NCBI GenBank assembly: GCA_018435665.1
Contig: JAHDND010000209.1
Coordinates: 1 to 64,000 of the forward strand
Source: Candidatus Thiosymbion sp.
Lineage (GTDB): Bacteria > Pseudomonadota > Gammaproteobacteria > Chromatiales > Chromatiaceae
Direction of reading: 5' to 3'
DNA length: 64,000 nucleotides
This document shows positions 37,785-45,955 of the stretch, in pieces. The notes beneath the pieces are model-generated. The model was not told where the DNA came from. It searched no databases and worked only from the letters and a program-made list of their open reading frames with translations. How positions within the stretch are numbered: the first letter of the stretch is position 1; the number at the start of each line of letters is the position of its first letter. The position numbers and the translations under genes were made by a program.

Positions 37785-40780
37785 TGGGGCTGACCTCCCG
37801 GGACATCGGACACAATCCCAGGCCCAGGCCCAGGCCCAGGCCCAGGCCCAAGCCGGTTGACCCTGTCCTCCCCTTCGGCCGGGACAGGCAGCAGGGCGGC
37901 CAGGACCCGCTGGAAGCGCGGTTCAAGTTCGTCCTGACGGTCCGCCGGCATCGGGCCGATGAGATACCAGCGCTCCAGCAGACGGGACGCTTCGGCGAGG
38001 GGGTCGCGCTCGCCGGCGGCGAGGTGTTCCTGCAAGCGGTTGACCTGCAGGGCCAGGCGTTCCTGGGCACAGGCCGGGGGGGAGTCGATCCGGGCCAGGA
38101 TCTCCAGGCCCAGGCACAGCTCCGCCCGGGCGCGGGCGTTGGCCTCGGCTTCCGCCGCGCGCTCCCGCCACGGCAGGCCGGATTCTCCCGCCGTGAGCCA
38201 GGTCCGGGCCTGATCAAATCGCGCGGTGATGGCGGCCTGGAGGGCCGAATCGACCTGGGGGGGGAGGGCGGCCCAGGCGGCCTCGGCGCTGGCTAGAAGC
38301 TCGGAGCCGGCGGGGTCGTTGGCGGTAGGGTCTTCCAGGGCGCTTTCCAGGGTCACGCATACCTCGGCCTGGCGGGCAAGCTGGTCCAGGGTCCGACGCC
38401 GCTGGTTGGCCTGGTACTCACGGCTCAGGGTCCGGAAGCGCTCCTGAAGCTGGTGCCAGCGCCGCTCCAGGTCGGAGGCGACCTGGCGCGGCACCGGCAA
38501 ATGCAGGCACTCCTGCCAGCAGGCGGCAAGGTGGGACAGGAGCCCCGGGAGGTCGGAGGGCCAGGACGTCTCCGCCCGAGCCAGCTCATCAGCCAGGATC
38601 TCCGCCTCGGTAAGGATGGCCTCCCGCCGCTGGCGGTTATCCTCCAGTTCGGCGGCCTGGGCCTCGTAGCGCTGGCGGCGGCGGGCGAAGACGGCGTCGC
38701 AGCCGGCGCGGAAATCCTGCCACAGGCGGTTTTCATCCCGCTGGCGAGCGGCGACGGTGGTATGCCACTGGCTCTGGAGCCGCTTGGTCTCGTCAATGGC
38801 CGCGGCCAGATCGGGGGCATCGACCAGGGCGTTGACTCGGGCGATCAGTTCCTGCTTGAGGCGCTGATTGGCGGCCCGCTCCGCGGCCAGGTGGTCATCG
38901 AGGCGCTTCAGGGCCGCCCGGAAGCGACGTTCCAGGGCCCGGGCCTGCCGGGGTTCGGCCTCTCCCAACTGCTCCCAGCCGGTACGCATCTCGCGTTCGG
39001 CGCGCTGGGCCTGCCGCCAATCGACCCGCGTCCAGTCCACCTGATCGAGGAAGGCCTCGAGCTGTGCGCACACCGCCTCCCGGGCGGCGCGGGCCGCCTC
39101 GCGCTCCTGGTTGCGCTGGTCCAGCCAGGGCTTGCACAGGGCGTAGACCTGATCGGCCGCGGTCTGGAAACGCGTCCATAGGGGCTGGTTGGCGGGGGCC
39201 CCGTCCTGCTGCAGCGCCTTCCATTCCCCCCGCAGGGACTTGAGACGTTCGACCTTGGCGGGAAGGGGCAGGTCCTGGGTCACCAGCTCCTCCATCGCCT
39301 GGCAGAGGCCCTGGCGATGGGTGTCCGCCCCCCAGCGCCGCCATTGCTGCAACTCCCGCAGCCGCGGGCTGAGGGCCCGCAACCGGGCCTTGAGGCCCTG
39401 GGCTTGGGGGCTGAGGTGACCCGCCTGATCCGCGGCCTCGACCGCGGCCTGGATGCTCTGAAACAGGGGTTCGGCATGCTTCAGCTCGCCCCCAGTCAGG
39501 GCGGTCTCCAATTCCACCAGCTTGTCCGCCGCCTGCTTCAGGCGCTGGTCTAGGTGCTGAAGCTGCCGGTGCTGGCGTTCCTCGAGCTGGCTACGGGCGT
39601 CGATCACCGCGGCCAGCAATTCCTGATCCGGACCCGTCAGGGTGGGGAGCGCGCGGACCGGTTGCAGCAGTTTCTCCAGTACGGGCAGGGGGAGGGGTGC
39701 GGACTGGTCGAGGGTTGTCCGGGCCTCGACCAGCCAGTGGGCGAGGCGGTCACTGGCCTGGCGTTCGTCGAGCAGGGCCGCCAGGCGGGCGCGAGCCGTG
39801 TGGCGAGCGGCCTGGAATTGGGCCGCCAGCGACGTGGGGGCGGTCCCCAGGGCCGCCCACCGGGTCGCGACGGCCTCCAGGGTCTCCGTCAGGCGCCCCG
39901 CGTCTTCGAGTCGTGCGGCGGCGTGCAGGTCGGCGATCAGCATCTGGCGGTCGGACTCCGCGGCATCTAGGGCCACTTGGCGTTCCCGCGTGTCGGCCAG
40001 GCTGGCCTGGGCCTCGGCCTGGGCCTGGAGGTGGGCCGCATGGGCGGCCTGGAAGCGCTCCCGTTCCCGCTGGAAGCGGGCCTGGGCATCCGGTTCCACC
40101 TGGTCGGCCAGCTCCGCCCACTGGCGCTCGATGAGCTCGAAGCGCGCCCGATCCTGGCTCCAGTTCTCGAAGCGACCCAGGCCCTCGAGTTGCGCGCAGA
40201 GTTCCTCGCCCCGGGCGCGAATCCTGGCCGGACGAGCCTCTTCCTCCGCCACTTCCTTAAGACGGGCGTTAACCAGGCGATAGACCCGCTTGTCCTTTTT
40301 GCCAATGTGCCGGGCGACCTGTTCCAGGACCCGGCGATCACGCAGGCGTTCGGCGGCGGCCACCCGCACCTGGGTCGCCGCGTCGCCCAAGGCGCGGGCG
40401 GCGAGCAGGTCCTGGTCCGACAGGCGGGCGAGGGCGGCCAGCCGCACCTCGGGCTCACTGGCCTCGGTGGCGACCGCCGTCAGGATTCTCTGCTCCGGGG
40501 GGCGGGCCTCGTCGAGCTCGGCGACCACCGCCAGGCGGTGGGTCAGGTCCAGGGTCGGTGCCGTCTCCGCGCCGCAGAGCAATCGGCGATAACGGGCCTG
40601 GGCCAGTTCCCGCACACCGGCATCCGCGTCTTCCTCGGCCAGCCGCCGCAATTCCGCCAGGTCGGTCGAACGATGGCAGGCGTCCAGACGGGGATTCCGC
40701 GCGCCACCGGTCCAGAGGCCCGGCTTGGTCGGCGGCAGGGCTTCCGGTGCGCGACGCGAGAATAAGCGCTTGAAAATCAT
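37781..40780 (-). CDS. DUF349 multi-repeat coiled-coil protein
   Basis: The protein of about 999 residues is almost wholly alpha-helical, rich in Ala, Glu, Arg, Leu and Gln. It contains several DUF349-type repeats with the pattern W..L (for example RWAALGTAP, EWKALQQDG, GWEQLGEAE, RWHQLQERF). The N-terminus MIFKRLFSRRAPEALPP is basic, and residues 40-190 look HEAT-like. The function of DUF349 proteins is not established. I chose the ATG at 40780, with AGGAAG 5 nt upstream. The C-terminus contains a Gly-Pro dipeptide run from a hexanucleotide repeat. Confidence 0.85.
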   Translation of the reverse strand: MIFKRLFSRRAPEALPPTKPGLWTGGARNPRLDACHRSTDLAELRRLAEEDADAGVRELAQARYRRLLCGAETAPTLDLTHRLAVVAELDEARPPEQRILTAVATEASEPEVRLAALARLSDQDLLAARALGDAATQVRVAAAERLRDRRVLEQVARHIGKKDKRVYRLVNARLKEVAEEEARPARIRARGEELCAQLEGLGRFENWSQDRARFELIERQWAELADQVEPDAQARFQRERERFQAAHAAHLQAQAEAQASLADTRERQVALDAAESDRQMLIADLHAAARLEDAGRLTETLEAVATRWAALGTAPTSLAAQFQAARHTARARLAALLDERQASDRLAHWLVEARTTLDQSAPLPLPVLEKLLQPVRALPTLTGPDQELLAAVIDARSQLEERQHRQLQHLDQRLKQAADKLVELETALTGGELKHAEPLFQSIQAAVEAADQAGHLSPQAQGLKARLRALSPRLRELQQWRRWGADTHRQGLCQAMEELVTQDLPLPAKVERLKSLRGEWKALQQDGAPANQPLWTRFQTAADQVYALCKPWLDQRNQEREAARAAREAVCAQLEAFLDQVDWTRVDWRQAQRAEREMRTGWEQLGEAEPRQARALERRFRAALKRLDDHLAAERAANQRLKQELIARVNALVDAPDLAAAIDETKRLQSQWHTTVAARQRDENRLWQDFRAGCDAVFARRRQRYEAQAAELEDNRQRREAILTEAEILADELARAETSWPSDLPGLLSHLAACWQECLHLPVPRQVASDLERRWHQLQERFRTLSREYQANQRRRTLDQLARQAEVCVTLESALEDPTANDPAGSELLASAEAAWAALPPQVDSALQAAITARFDQARTWLTAGESGLPWRERAAEAEANARARAELCLGLEILARIDSPPACAQERLALQVNRLQEHLAAGERDPLAEASRLLERWYLIGPMPADRQDELEPRFQRVLAALLPVPAEGEDRVNRLGPGPGPGPGPGIVSDVPGGQPQ
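37817..37852. repeat. CCCAGG hexanucleotide tandem repeat
   Basis: About five and a half copies of CCCAGG lie within the last 25 codons of the DUF349 gene and encode a Gly-Pro dipeptide run. A repeat of this type can change copy number without shifting frame. Confidence 0.8.
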
Positions 40781-41073
40781 GATTCTTCCTGGGTGCGGAA
40801 CACGGGGCTTGGCCAGCCCTGAGGTTCGGGGGGACATCAGCCGGTAGCCGGTCGTCGGCTCCAGGCTGGGGTGGATCGCGAAGGCCATCAGCCCTCGCCT
40901 GACAGGATCGGTTCTCCGCTCTGGCTTTGTCCGTCCGGACACCGCGATGCCTGAGGGGTGAAATTGTAACCGAGCCACCCTTGGCAGGGTGGTGGGATGA
41001 AGGATCTTGCCGTGGGCAGGCCACAGGCTACCCGCGGATGGGGATTGGATGAATTCCGGAGGATTCCCGGAGA
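40781..41073. other. Intergenic region upstream of the DUF349 gene
   Basis: These 293 bases separate the DUF349 start from the stop of the next minus-strand gene. They should hold the DUF349 promoter, but I could not identify convincing -35/-10 boxes or a terminator, and no ORF with protein-like composition is present. Confidence 0.5.
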
Positions 41074-42066
41074 TTAGTGCCCGGAAGCGAGTATCTCGCG
41101 CAGGGTCATCTCATCCTCCGGCAGGGCCAGACCAGTGACGCTCGCCAGGACGCGCAAGAGGAGGGGAAAGGGTGCCTCGGCGGCGAGACGGGGTTCGCCC
41201 TCGAAGCAGTCGTTATAGGCATCGGCGGCCCGCCGCAAGAACTGCCGCAGCTCAGGGGGGACGGCAGGCGGGGAAGGGGGAGGGGCCGAGACAAGTTGAG
41301 GGCACGACGCGGTTACCTGGGCATCCAGGTCTGTGGAGGAGGAGGTCGCCGCTGCTGCCGACCCCGGCTCCAGTCCTGAAGTCGAAAAGGCCGCCTTCAG
41401 GTGCAGCAGTTCCAGGCGCATGGAATCGAGGTAAGCATTGCCGTAACCCCGGGCGAGACAATCCGAGTTCTCCAATGCCCCCAGGAGTGTTGCACGTTGC
41501 GTCGAGGTCAACTCGGCCAGGGCCTGTGCCAACTCACCTGCCAGGTGAGCCAGGGTGAACAGGGTGGGAGAAGAGGAAGGGATAAGTGCAGGATCCGGGG
41601 CGGTGTCAGATGGGGGAGGGAGGGATGCAGGATCCGGCGTGGTGTCAGACTGGACCTGCTCACCAGCCGCCGGCATTTCATCCAAAAGCCGCTGACAGCC
41701 GGCGAGATCGTATTCCAGGGCCGCTAGAAAAATCTGCCGGCTGTCCTCGTCCCCCAGGTCCTCGGCCTCTAGCACGCTCAGCAAAGCGGCCCGCTGCGCT
41801 GGCCCAAACCGGCAGGGTTCGACAAATCTCGGGCCTGAGGTCCGCTGTTGGGGACGAGGCCGGGCAGGGGGGGTGGGGACAATTTCCTCCGGGCCTTCAT
41901 CCGGGAAGACGGCAGGGGGATGGGCACGAACCCAGGGGGAACCTTGACCCCGACCGAGCAGGAAGATGGATTCCGTGGCCACGGTGGTTACCTCATCGCG
42001 AGGGAAGTTCACGACTGCCGGGAAGGATACGCCAGACACCTCTGGTTGCTCTATAAAGTAAAGCAC
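41074..42066 (-). CDS. Hypothetical protein with internal duplication
   Basis: I do not recognise this 330-residue protein. It has two related helical segments: PAQRAALLSVLEAEDLGDED with about 25 residues after it (residues 89-132), and STQRATLLGALENSDCLARG with its tail (about 190-230). They are joined by a Pro/Ser/Asp-rich linker containing the repeated TTPDPASLPPPSD / TAPDPALIPSSSP motif. A third helical part near the C-terminus (residues 277-330) carries LRQFLRRAADAYNDCFEG. No signal peptide or membrane helix is apparent. The GTG start at 42066 is three bases past the stop of the MBL gene; the true start may be further in. Confidence 0.6.
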   Translation of the reverse strand: MLYFIEQPEVSGVSFPAVVNFPRDEVTTVATESIFLLGRGQGSPWVRAHPPAVFPDEGPEEIVPTPPARPRPQQRTSGPRFVEPCRFGPAQRAALLSVLEAEDLGDEDSRQIFLAALEYDLAGCQRLLDEMPAAGEQVQSDTTPDPASLPPPSDTAPDPALIPSSSPTLFTLAHLAGELAQALAELTSTQRATLLGALENSDCLARGYGNAYLDSMRLELLHLKAAFSTSGLEPGSAAAATSSSTDLDAQVTASCPQLVSAPPPSPPAVPPELRQFLRRAADAYNDCFEGEPRLAAEAPFPLLLRVLASVTGLALPEDEMTLREILASGH

Positions 42067-42068
42067 AA

Positions 42069-42731
42069 CTAGCGGGATTTGCCCCGGGTGAAAAGCGCGT
42101 CCCTAACAAAGGGGTTAGCTCGCCGCTCCGCGCCCACGGTGGACATGGGGCCATGACCGGGTATGAAACGCAGGTCGTCGCCCAGCGGAAAGAGTCGCTC
42201 GCGGATGGAGGTGATCAGGTCCTGATGGTTGCCGCGGGGAAAGTCGGTGCGCCCGATCGAACCTTGAAAGATGACATCACCAACCTGCGCCAATTGATTG
42301 GCTGAGGAATAGAAAATGACATGGCCAGGGGTATGGCCAGGGCAACGGATGACCTCGAGTCGGACGGTGCCGAATTCGATCTGGTCCCCCTCATCCAGCC
42401 ACTGATCCGGGGTGAGGGCCGGGATCGGGGGGAAGCCGAAGCTGGCGCACTGGCTGGGCAGGGACTCCAGCAGAAAGGCATCCTCACGATGCGGACCGAC
42501 AATGGGCAGATCGAAGTGTTCCGCCAGTAGGCCCGCGGCCCCCACGTGGTCGAAATGACCATGAGTCAAAAGGATTTTCTCCAGGGCGACCCCCGTCTCC
42601 CGGATCAGTGCGCGCAGCCGCTCCAGGTCGCCGTCGGGATCGATGATGACCGCCCGCTGCGTCTGATCACACCAGAAGAGGGTGCAGTTTTGCTCGAGGG
42701 GCGTAACGGGCAGGATACGAAATTTCAACAT
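42069..42731 (-). CDS. MBL-fold metallohydrolase (YcbL / glyoxalase II-like)
   Basis: The 220-residue protein has the metal-binding motif LTHGHFDHVGAA (HxHxDH, about residues 57-62), the later histidine in RCPGHTPGHVIFY (about 134-138), aspartate in QVGDVIFQGSIGRTDFP (about 154), and the final FIPGHGPMSTV. This matches the YcbL-type group of glyoxalase II-like enzymes, which hydrolyse S-lactoylglutathione-like thioesters in some members. It is likely cytoplasmic. The exact substrate is unknown. Confidence 0.92.
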   Translation of the reverse strand: MLKFRILPVTPLEQNCTLFWCDQTQRAVIIDPDGDLERLRALIRETGVALEKILLTHGHFDHVGAAGLLAEHFDLPIVGPHREDAFLLESLPSQCASFGFPPIPALTPDQWLDEGDQIEFGTVRLEVIRCPGHTPGHVIFYSSANQLAQVGDVIFQGSIGRTDFPRGNHQDLITSIRERLFPLGDDLRFIPGHGPMSTVGAERRANPFVRDALFTRGKSR

Positions 42732-42796
42732 GAAGTTTATCGGACTACCGATTGAATAAGAATGGAAAAATGAAAAATCAGAACTGATTCAGGGCG

Positions 42797-43204
42797 TCAC
42801 TTGAGGTCAGTTCTCATTAGCGTCAGGGGATCCAGATTGTCCACCGAGCGCTCGATACGGCGTATGCCATCCAGTCCGTCGGCGAGCATGATCTCCAGCG
42901 GGGTCCGGTTGGAACAGCGGGGATTGGGGGAGGTGACCCAGAGATTGGCCGCGTAGCCACAATGCGGAAACAGTTGATGGATGGCATTGTCCAGACGCAA
43001 CAACAGGGCTACCCGGGTCCAGACCTCCCGATTGTCCGGCAGGCTGGCCCCGTGGCGCAGCCGACGAAAGACCCCCCCGGCCTCGCCCTGGGGCAATCCG
43101 AGCAACTCGGCCTGGACCATGGGCTCTAGTTCCCAATCGGCCAGGACCTGGAGGACCTTGCGGGTCAGGGCGAGCTTGTCATCCCCTGCCAGACGGGAGG
43201 GCAT
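42797..43204 (-). CDS. MbcA/ParS/Xre-type antitoxin-like protein
   Basis: The 135-residue protein has an N-terminal helical part (DDKLALTRKVLQVLADWEL, then QAELLGL as a possible helix-turn-helix) and a C-terminal region FPHCGYAANLWVTSPNPRCSNRTPLEIMLADG, which resembles the DUF2384 toxin-binding domain (the NPxxxxRTPLExM pattern). Such antitoxins normally pair with a RES-domain toxin. No RES gene is next to it; the neighbours are an MBL hydrolase and ompH. It could be a solitary regulator or an orphan antitoxin. Confidence 0.6.
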   Translation of the reverse strand: MPSRLAGDDKLALTRKVLQVLADWELEPMVQAELLGLPQGEAGGVFRRLRHGASLPDNREVWTRVALLLRLDNAIHQLFPHCGYAANLWVTSPNPRCSNRTPLEIMLADGLDGIRRIERSVDNLDPLTLMRTDLK

Positions 43205-43303
43205 GTCAGCGGAGCTAGCCTTGGTTTGTCACGCGCGGGCCGAAGGCAAGTGGCGCGCGGCAGGGATGGCCAGCACTGAGCGGGAAGCGCTCCATACCGC
43301 TAA

Positions 43304-43361
43304 GGGTCCCCCGAGAGTCATTTCCCTTACGAATGAGGGGCTCCCGAGGGTCATTTGCCTT
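43304..43361. repeat. Short direct repeat at the 3' end of ompH
   Basis: GGGTCCCCCGAGAGTCATTT (from 43304) and GGGGCTCCCGAGGGTCATTT (from 43337) are near-identical direct repeats 33 nt apart. The second covers the ompH stop codon, so the first looks like a duplicate of the gene end. Confidence 0.6.
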
Positions 43362-43935
43362 TGGCTGGCTTGGCTTCCTTGGTGGTTTCCTTGGTTTCTT
43401 TTGCCCCTTTGACCTCCTTGGCGGTCTTGGCATCCAGGCGTTTGATGACCTCCGTGGTCAGATTACGGTCCTCTTCCACGTACAGCATGCCGCTCTGACT
43501 GCGCTCGAAGATGGCGGTCAATTTTCGCTCCTTGCCCAGTTCCGTGATGATCTCCTGAGCGGGTTTGATGATGCCGCTGCCGAGCTTGGCCTGATCCTGG
43601 GAGAGTTCCTGCTGGGCCATGGCGGCCTTGCGTTGAATCAGGGCAATTCGCTCCTGCAACTCGCCCTTGCGCTTATCGAGTTCCGCCTGGCTCATGAGGG
43701 CCCCGTCCCGAGCCAGATTCTGCTGGAGTTGCATGATCTCCTTTTCTTCTTTCTGCAGGACCGCCTGAGGTTCCGCGTATTTTTCCTGCAGGGTGGCAAA
43801 GGCCTGTTTGCCCAGTTTGCTCTCCTCAATGACGCGTTGCATGTCGACATACCCGATCGAGACGGGTTCCGCGGCGGCCAGGGGGAGGCAGACCAGCGCC
43901 AGGGCGAGGGCAGGGGCGCGACCGGCAAATCTCAT
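43351..43935 (-). CDS. OmpH/Skp family periplasmic chaperone
   Basis: The 194-residue protein has a signal peptide (about 1-22, ALALALVCLPLAAA) followed by the OmpH family start EPVSIGYVDMQRVIEESKLGKQAFATL and a long charged coiled coil (about 45-115), ending with the conserved GMLYVEEDRNLTTEVIKRLD. Skp-type chaperones carry unfolded outer-membrane proteins across the periplasm. The usual neighbours (bamA, lpxD) are absent, so this may be a paralogue. The last 30 residues are Lys/Glu/Thr-rich and low in complexity. Confidence 0.9.
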   Translation of the reverse strand: MRFAGRAPALALALVCLPLAAAEPVSIGYVDMQRVIEESKLGKQAFATLQEKYAEPQAVLQKEEKEIMQLQQNLARDGALMSQAELDKRKGELQERIALIQRKAAMAQQELSQDQAKLGSGIIKPAQEIITELGKERKLTAIFERSQSGMLYVEEDRNLTTEVIKRLDAKTAKEVKGAKETKETTKEAKPAKGK

Positions 43936-44214
43936 TGAAGGCTCCTGAAAGGGGCAAGGTTAGGAAGATAAGGCCCCCATTATACCCATCGCCAGGGCAT
44001 TGTCGGTTTTCCCGCCTCGACCTTGATTGGCCATGGATCAGGCGTGTGACCCCCGGCGACTTCACGGCAGAGATATCCTATTGCTAAGGAACGGCAGGGA
44101 TGCGGCGGCGTCATGACGGAGCGGTACTTGCAACCGAAGGTCCGCTGGGTGATGCTCACGCTCCCTGAGCATCCGCGGTCGGCGGGTGCGTGATCCTGAA
44201 ATTATCTGGGGTAG
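43936..44214. other. Intergenic region between divergent ompH and the DUF2058 gene
   Basis: These 279 bases must contain both promoters. TTATACCCATCGCC near 43980 vaguely resembles a tip of the dispersed palindromic repeat but lacks its arms. I see no gene, RNA or clear operator here. Confidence 0.4.
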
Positions 44215-44787
44215 ATGCCGGTGGGCAATTCGCTTCAAGACCAGTTACTCAAGGCGGGGCTGGTCAACACCCAACAGCTCAAGCAGACCAAGACGGAAAA
44301 ACGTAAGGAAAACCGTCAGTCACATGGTCATTCTCCAGCGCAGAGCGAGAGCCGCCAGCGGCTTCAGGCAGAGGCGGCCGAAAAGGCCCGCCGGGATCGG
44401 GAACTCAACCTCAAGCGCCAGGAAGAGCTCCGGCGCCGGGAGGAGGAGAATTCCATCCGTCAGTTGATCCATGCCCATCGCCTGTCACGGGCGGGCGGAG
44501 AGATTGCCTTCAACTTCCAGGATAGTGGACGGCTGCGGCGACTTTACCTTACCCCCGAACAGCAACGGTCACTGGTCGCCGGGCATCTGGCCTTGGTCCG
44601 GCAGGATGCCGAGATCGAACTGGTGCCGCGGGAGATTGCCGAAAATCTCCTCACGCGCAATGCCAGTCTGGTCCTGGTCCTGAACCAGCCTGAGGCAAGG
44701 ACCGCGCAAGCCGCCATTGCACCAGCCACCACCGACGAGGATGATCCCTACGCGGCCTACCAGGTCCCCGACGACCTGATCTGGTGA
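44215..44787 (+). CDS. DUF2058 family protein (YaiL-like)
   Basis: The 190-residue protein starts with the typical SLQDQLLKAGLVNTQQLKQTK segment, continues in a charged helix rich in Arg, Glu and Lys (about 25-80), and ends in a compact domain with IAFNFQDSGRLRRLYLTPEQQRSL and RDAEIELVPREIAENL-like sequence. DUF2058 proteins (E. coli YaiL) are soluble and of unknown, possibly RNA-related, function. The stop is immediately before the tatD start. Confidence 0.9.
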   Translation: MPVGNSLQDQLLKAGLVNTQQLKQTKTEKRKENRQSHGHSPAQSESRQRLQAEAAEKARRDRELNLKRQEELRRREEENSIRQLIHAHRLSRAGGEIAFNFQDSGRLRRLYLTPEQQRSLVAGHLALVRQDAEIELVPREIAENLLTRNASLVLVLNQPEARTAQAAIAPATTDEDDPYAAYQVPDDLIW

Positions 44788-45603
44788 GTGGGCGTGCTGA
44801 TCGATACCCACTGCCACCTGGATGTCAGTGACTTCGACCTGGATCGCGAGCGAGTCTTGGCCGAGGCCCGTCGTCGGGGCGTGGGGCTCATTGTGGTGCC
44901 CGCGATTCACGCCGCTGGCTGGCCTGGCCTGCTGGACCTGTGCCGGCGCGAGTCCGGGCTCTATCCGGCCCTGGGGCTACATCCGGTTTATCTCGACCAG
45001 CACCAGGCCGGCGACCTGGAGGAACTCGCCGGGCTAATCGCCCGGGAAGGTCCGGTGGCGATAGGGGAGATCGGTCTGGACTTTTTTCTCCCCGCGTTGG
45101 ATCGCGAACGCCAGCGGGCTTTGTTCACGCACCAGCTCGATCTGGCCGCCGCCGCCCGGTTGCCGGTCCTGATCCACGCCCGCAAAGCCCATGACGAGGT
45201 CCTAGCCTGTTTGCGCCGCCATCCGGTGCCGGGCGGCATCATCCATGCCTTCAACGGCAGCTTGCAGCAGGCGCAGCAGTACCTCGCTATGGGGTTCAAG
45301 CTCGGATTTGGCGGCATGCTGACCTTCGCCCAATCTAGCCGCCTGCGGGCCCTGGCCACGGCCTTGCCGCTGGATGCCTTGGTGCTGGAGACCGACGCCC
45401 CGGACATGAGCGGCTCCGCCCATCGGGGCGAGCGCAACAGTCCGGCCTATCTGCCCGAGGTGTTACAGGTCCTGGCCCAACTCCGGGGCCAGGAGGCGGC
45501 GTATCTGGCCGAGCAGACCAGCCACAATGCCCGCGAGGTCCTGGATCTGACGCGTTGGCCGCGAAGAGACATGGGCTTTGCCCACCATGACGAGGGCAAC
45601 TGA
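44788..45603 (+). CDS. tatD: TatD family metal-dependent hydrolase (DNase)
   Basis: The 271-residue TIM-barrel protein has the metal motif DTHCHLD (about residues 6-12), the conserved glutamate in AIGEIGLDFF (about 92), histidines in LIHARKAHDE and GIIHAFNGS, and the aspartate in LETDAPDM (about 203). TatD-type enzymes are magnesium-dependent 3'-5' DNases. The start is a GTG directly after the DUF2058 stop; a second GTG two codons later is equally possible. E. coli paralogues (YcfH, YjjV) have the same motifs, so the symbol denotes the family. Confidence 0.9.
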   Translation: MGVLIDTHCHLDVSDFDLDRERVLAEARRRGVGLIVVPAIHAAGWPGLLDLCRRESGLYPALGLHPVYLDQHQAGDLEELAGLIAREGPVAIGEIGLDFFLPALDRERQRALFTHQLDLAAAARLPVLIHARKAHDEVLACLRRHPVPGGIIHAFNGSLQQAQQYLAMGFKLGFGGMLTFAQSSRLRALATALPLDALVLETDAPDMSGSAHRGERNSPAYLPEVLQVLAQLRGQEAAYLAEQTSHNAREVLDLTRWPRRDMGFAHHDEGN

Positions 45604-45955
45604 GCAGAAGGGAGGGCGTCCGCTCCGTTGGAGATGCTGACCTGACTTAACATAATACACATTATGCGCAACCTGGCCGCCTGGCCAAGAACCCGGAAGC
45701 GTCATCCGCATCACCTGGACCGCAACGGCCTTCGCGTGGGTTTGCGCGGGTTTGCCGTGTCCAGGGCCAGACCTCATGTTAAGATTTGTCAATCGATTCC
45801 TGTCCTGATCTCGGCCCGATCCGATCGGTGTCTTCATTCAGATCAATATTAAGATTGAGCGAGATCGCGACCCGGATGCCGGATACCGTTCCCGCCCAGA
45901 TTTCTGGCCGCCCGTCCAGACCCTCTCCAAGCGCCTGACAAGCGAGGACCAGTCA
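45604..45955. other. Intergenic region with an A/T-rich palindrome
   Basis: These 352 bases between tatD and a lipoprotein gene contain a perfect inverted repeat CATAAT-ACAC-ATTATG at 45651-45666 that looks like an operator. The rest holds no protein-like ORF. A second A/T-rich stretch (CAGATCAATATTAAGATTG, 45839-45857) about 100 nt before the lipoprotein start could contain its promoter. Confidence 0.5.

Noticed and set aside
43975..44010. TTATACCCATCGCC... segment as another copy of the palindromic repeat
   Set aside because: Only about 12 bases resemble a tip and no arm or core is present.
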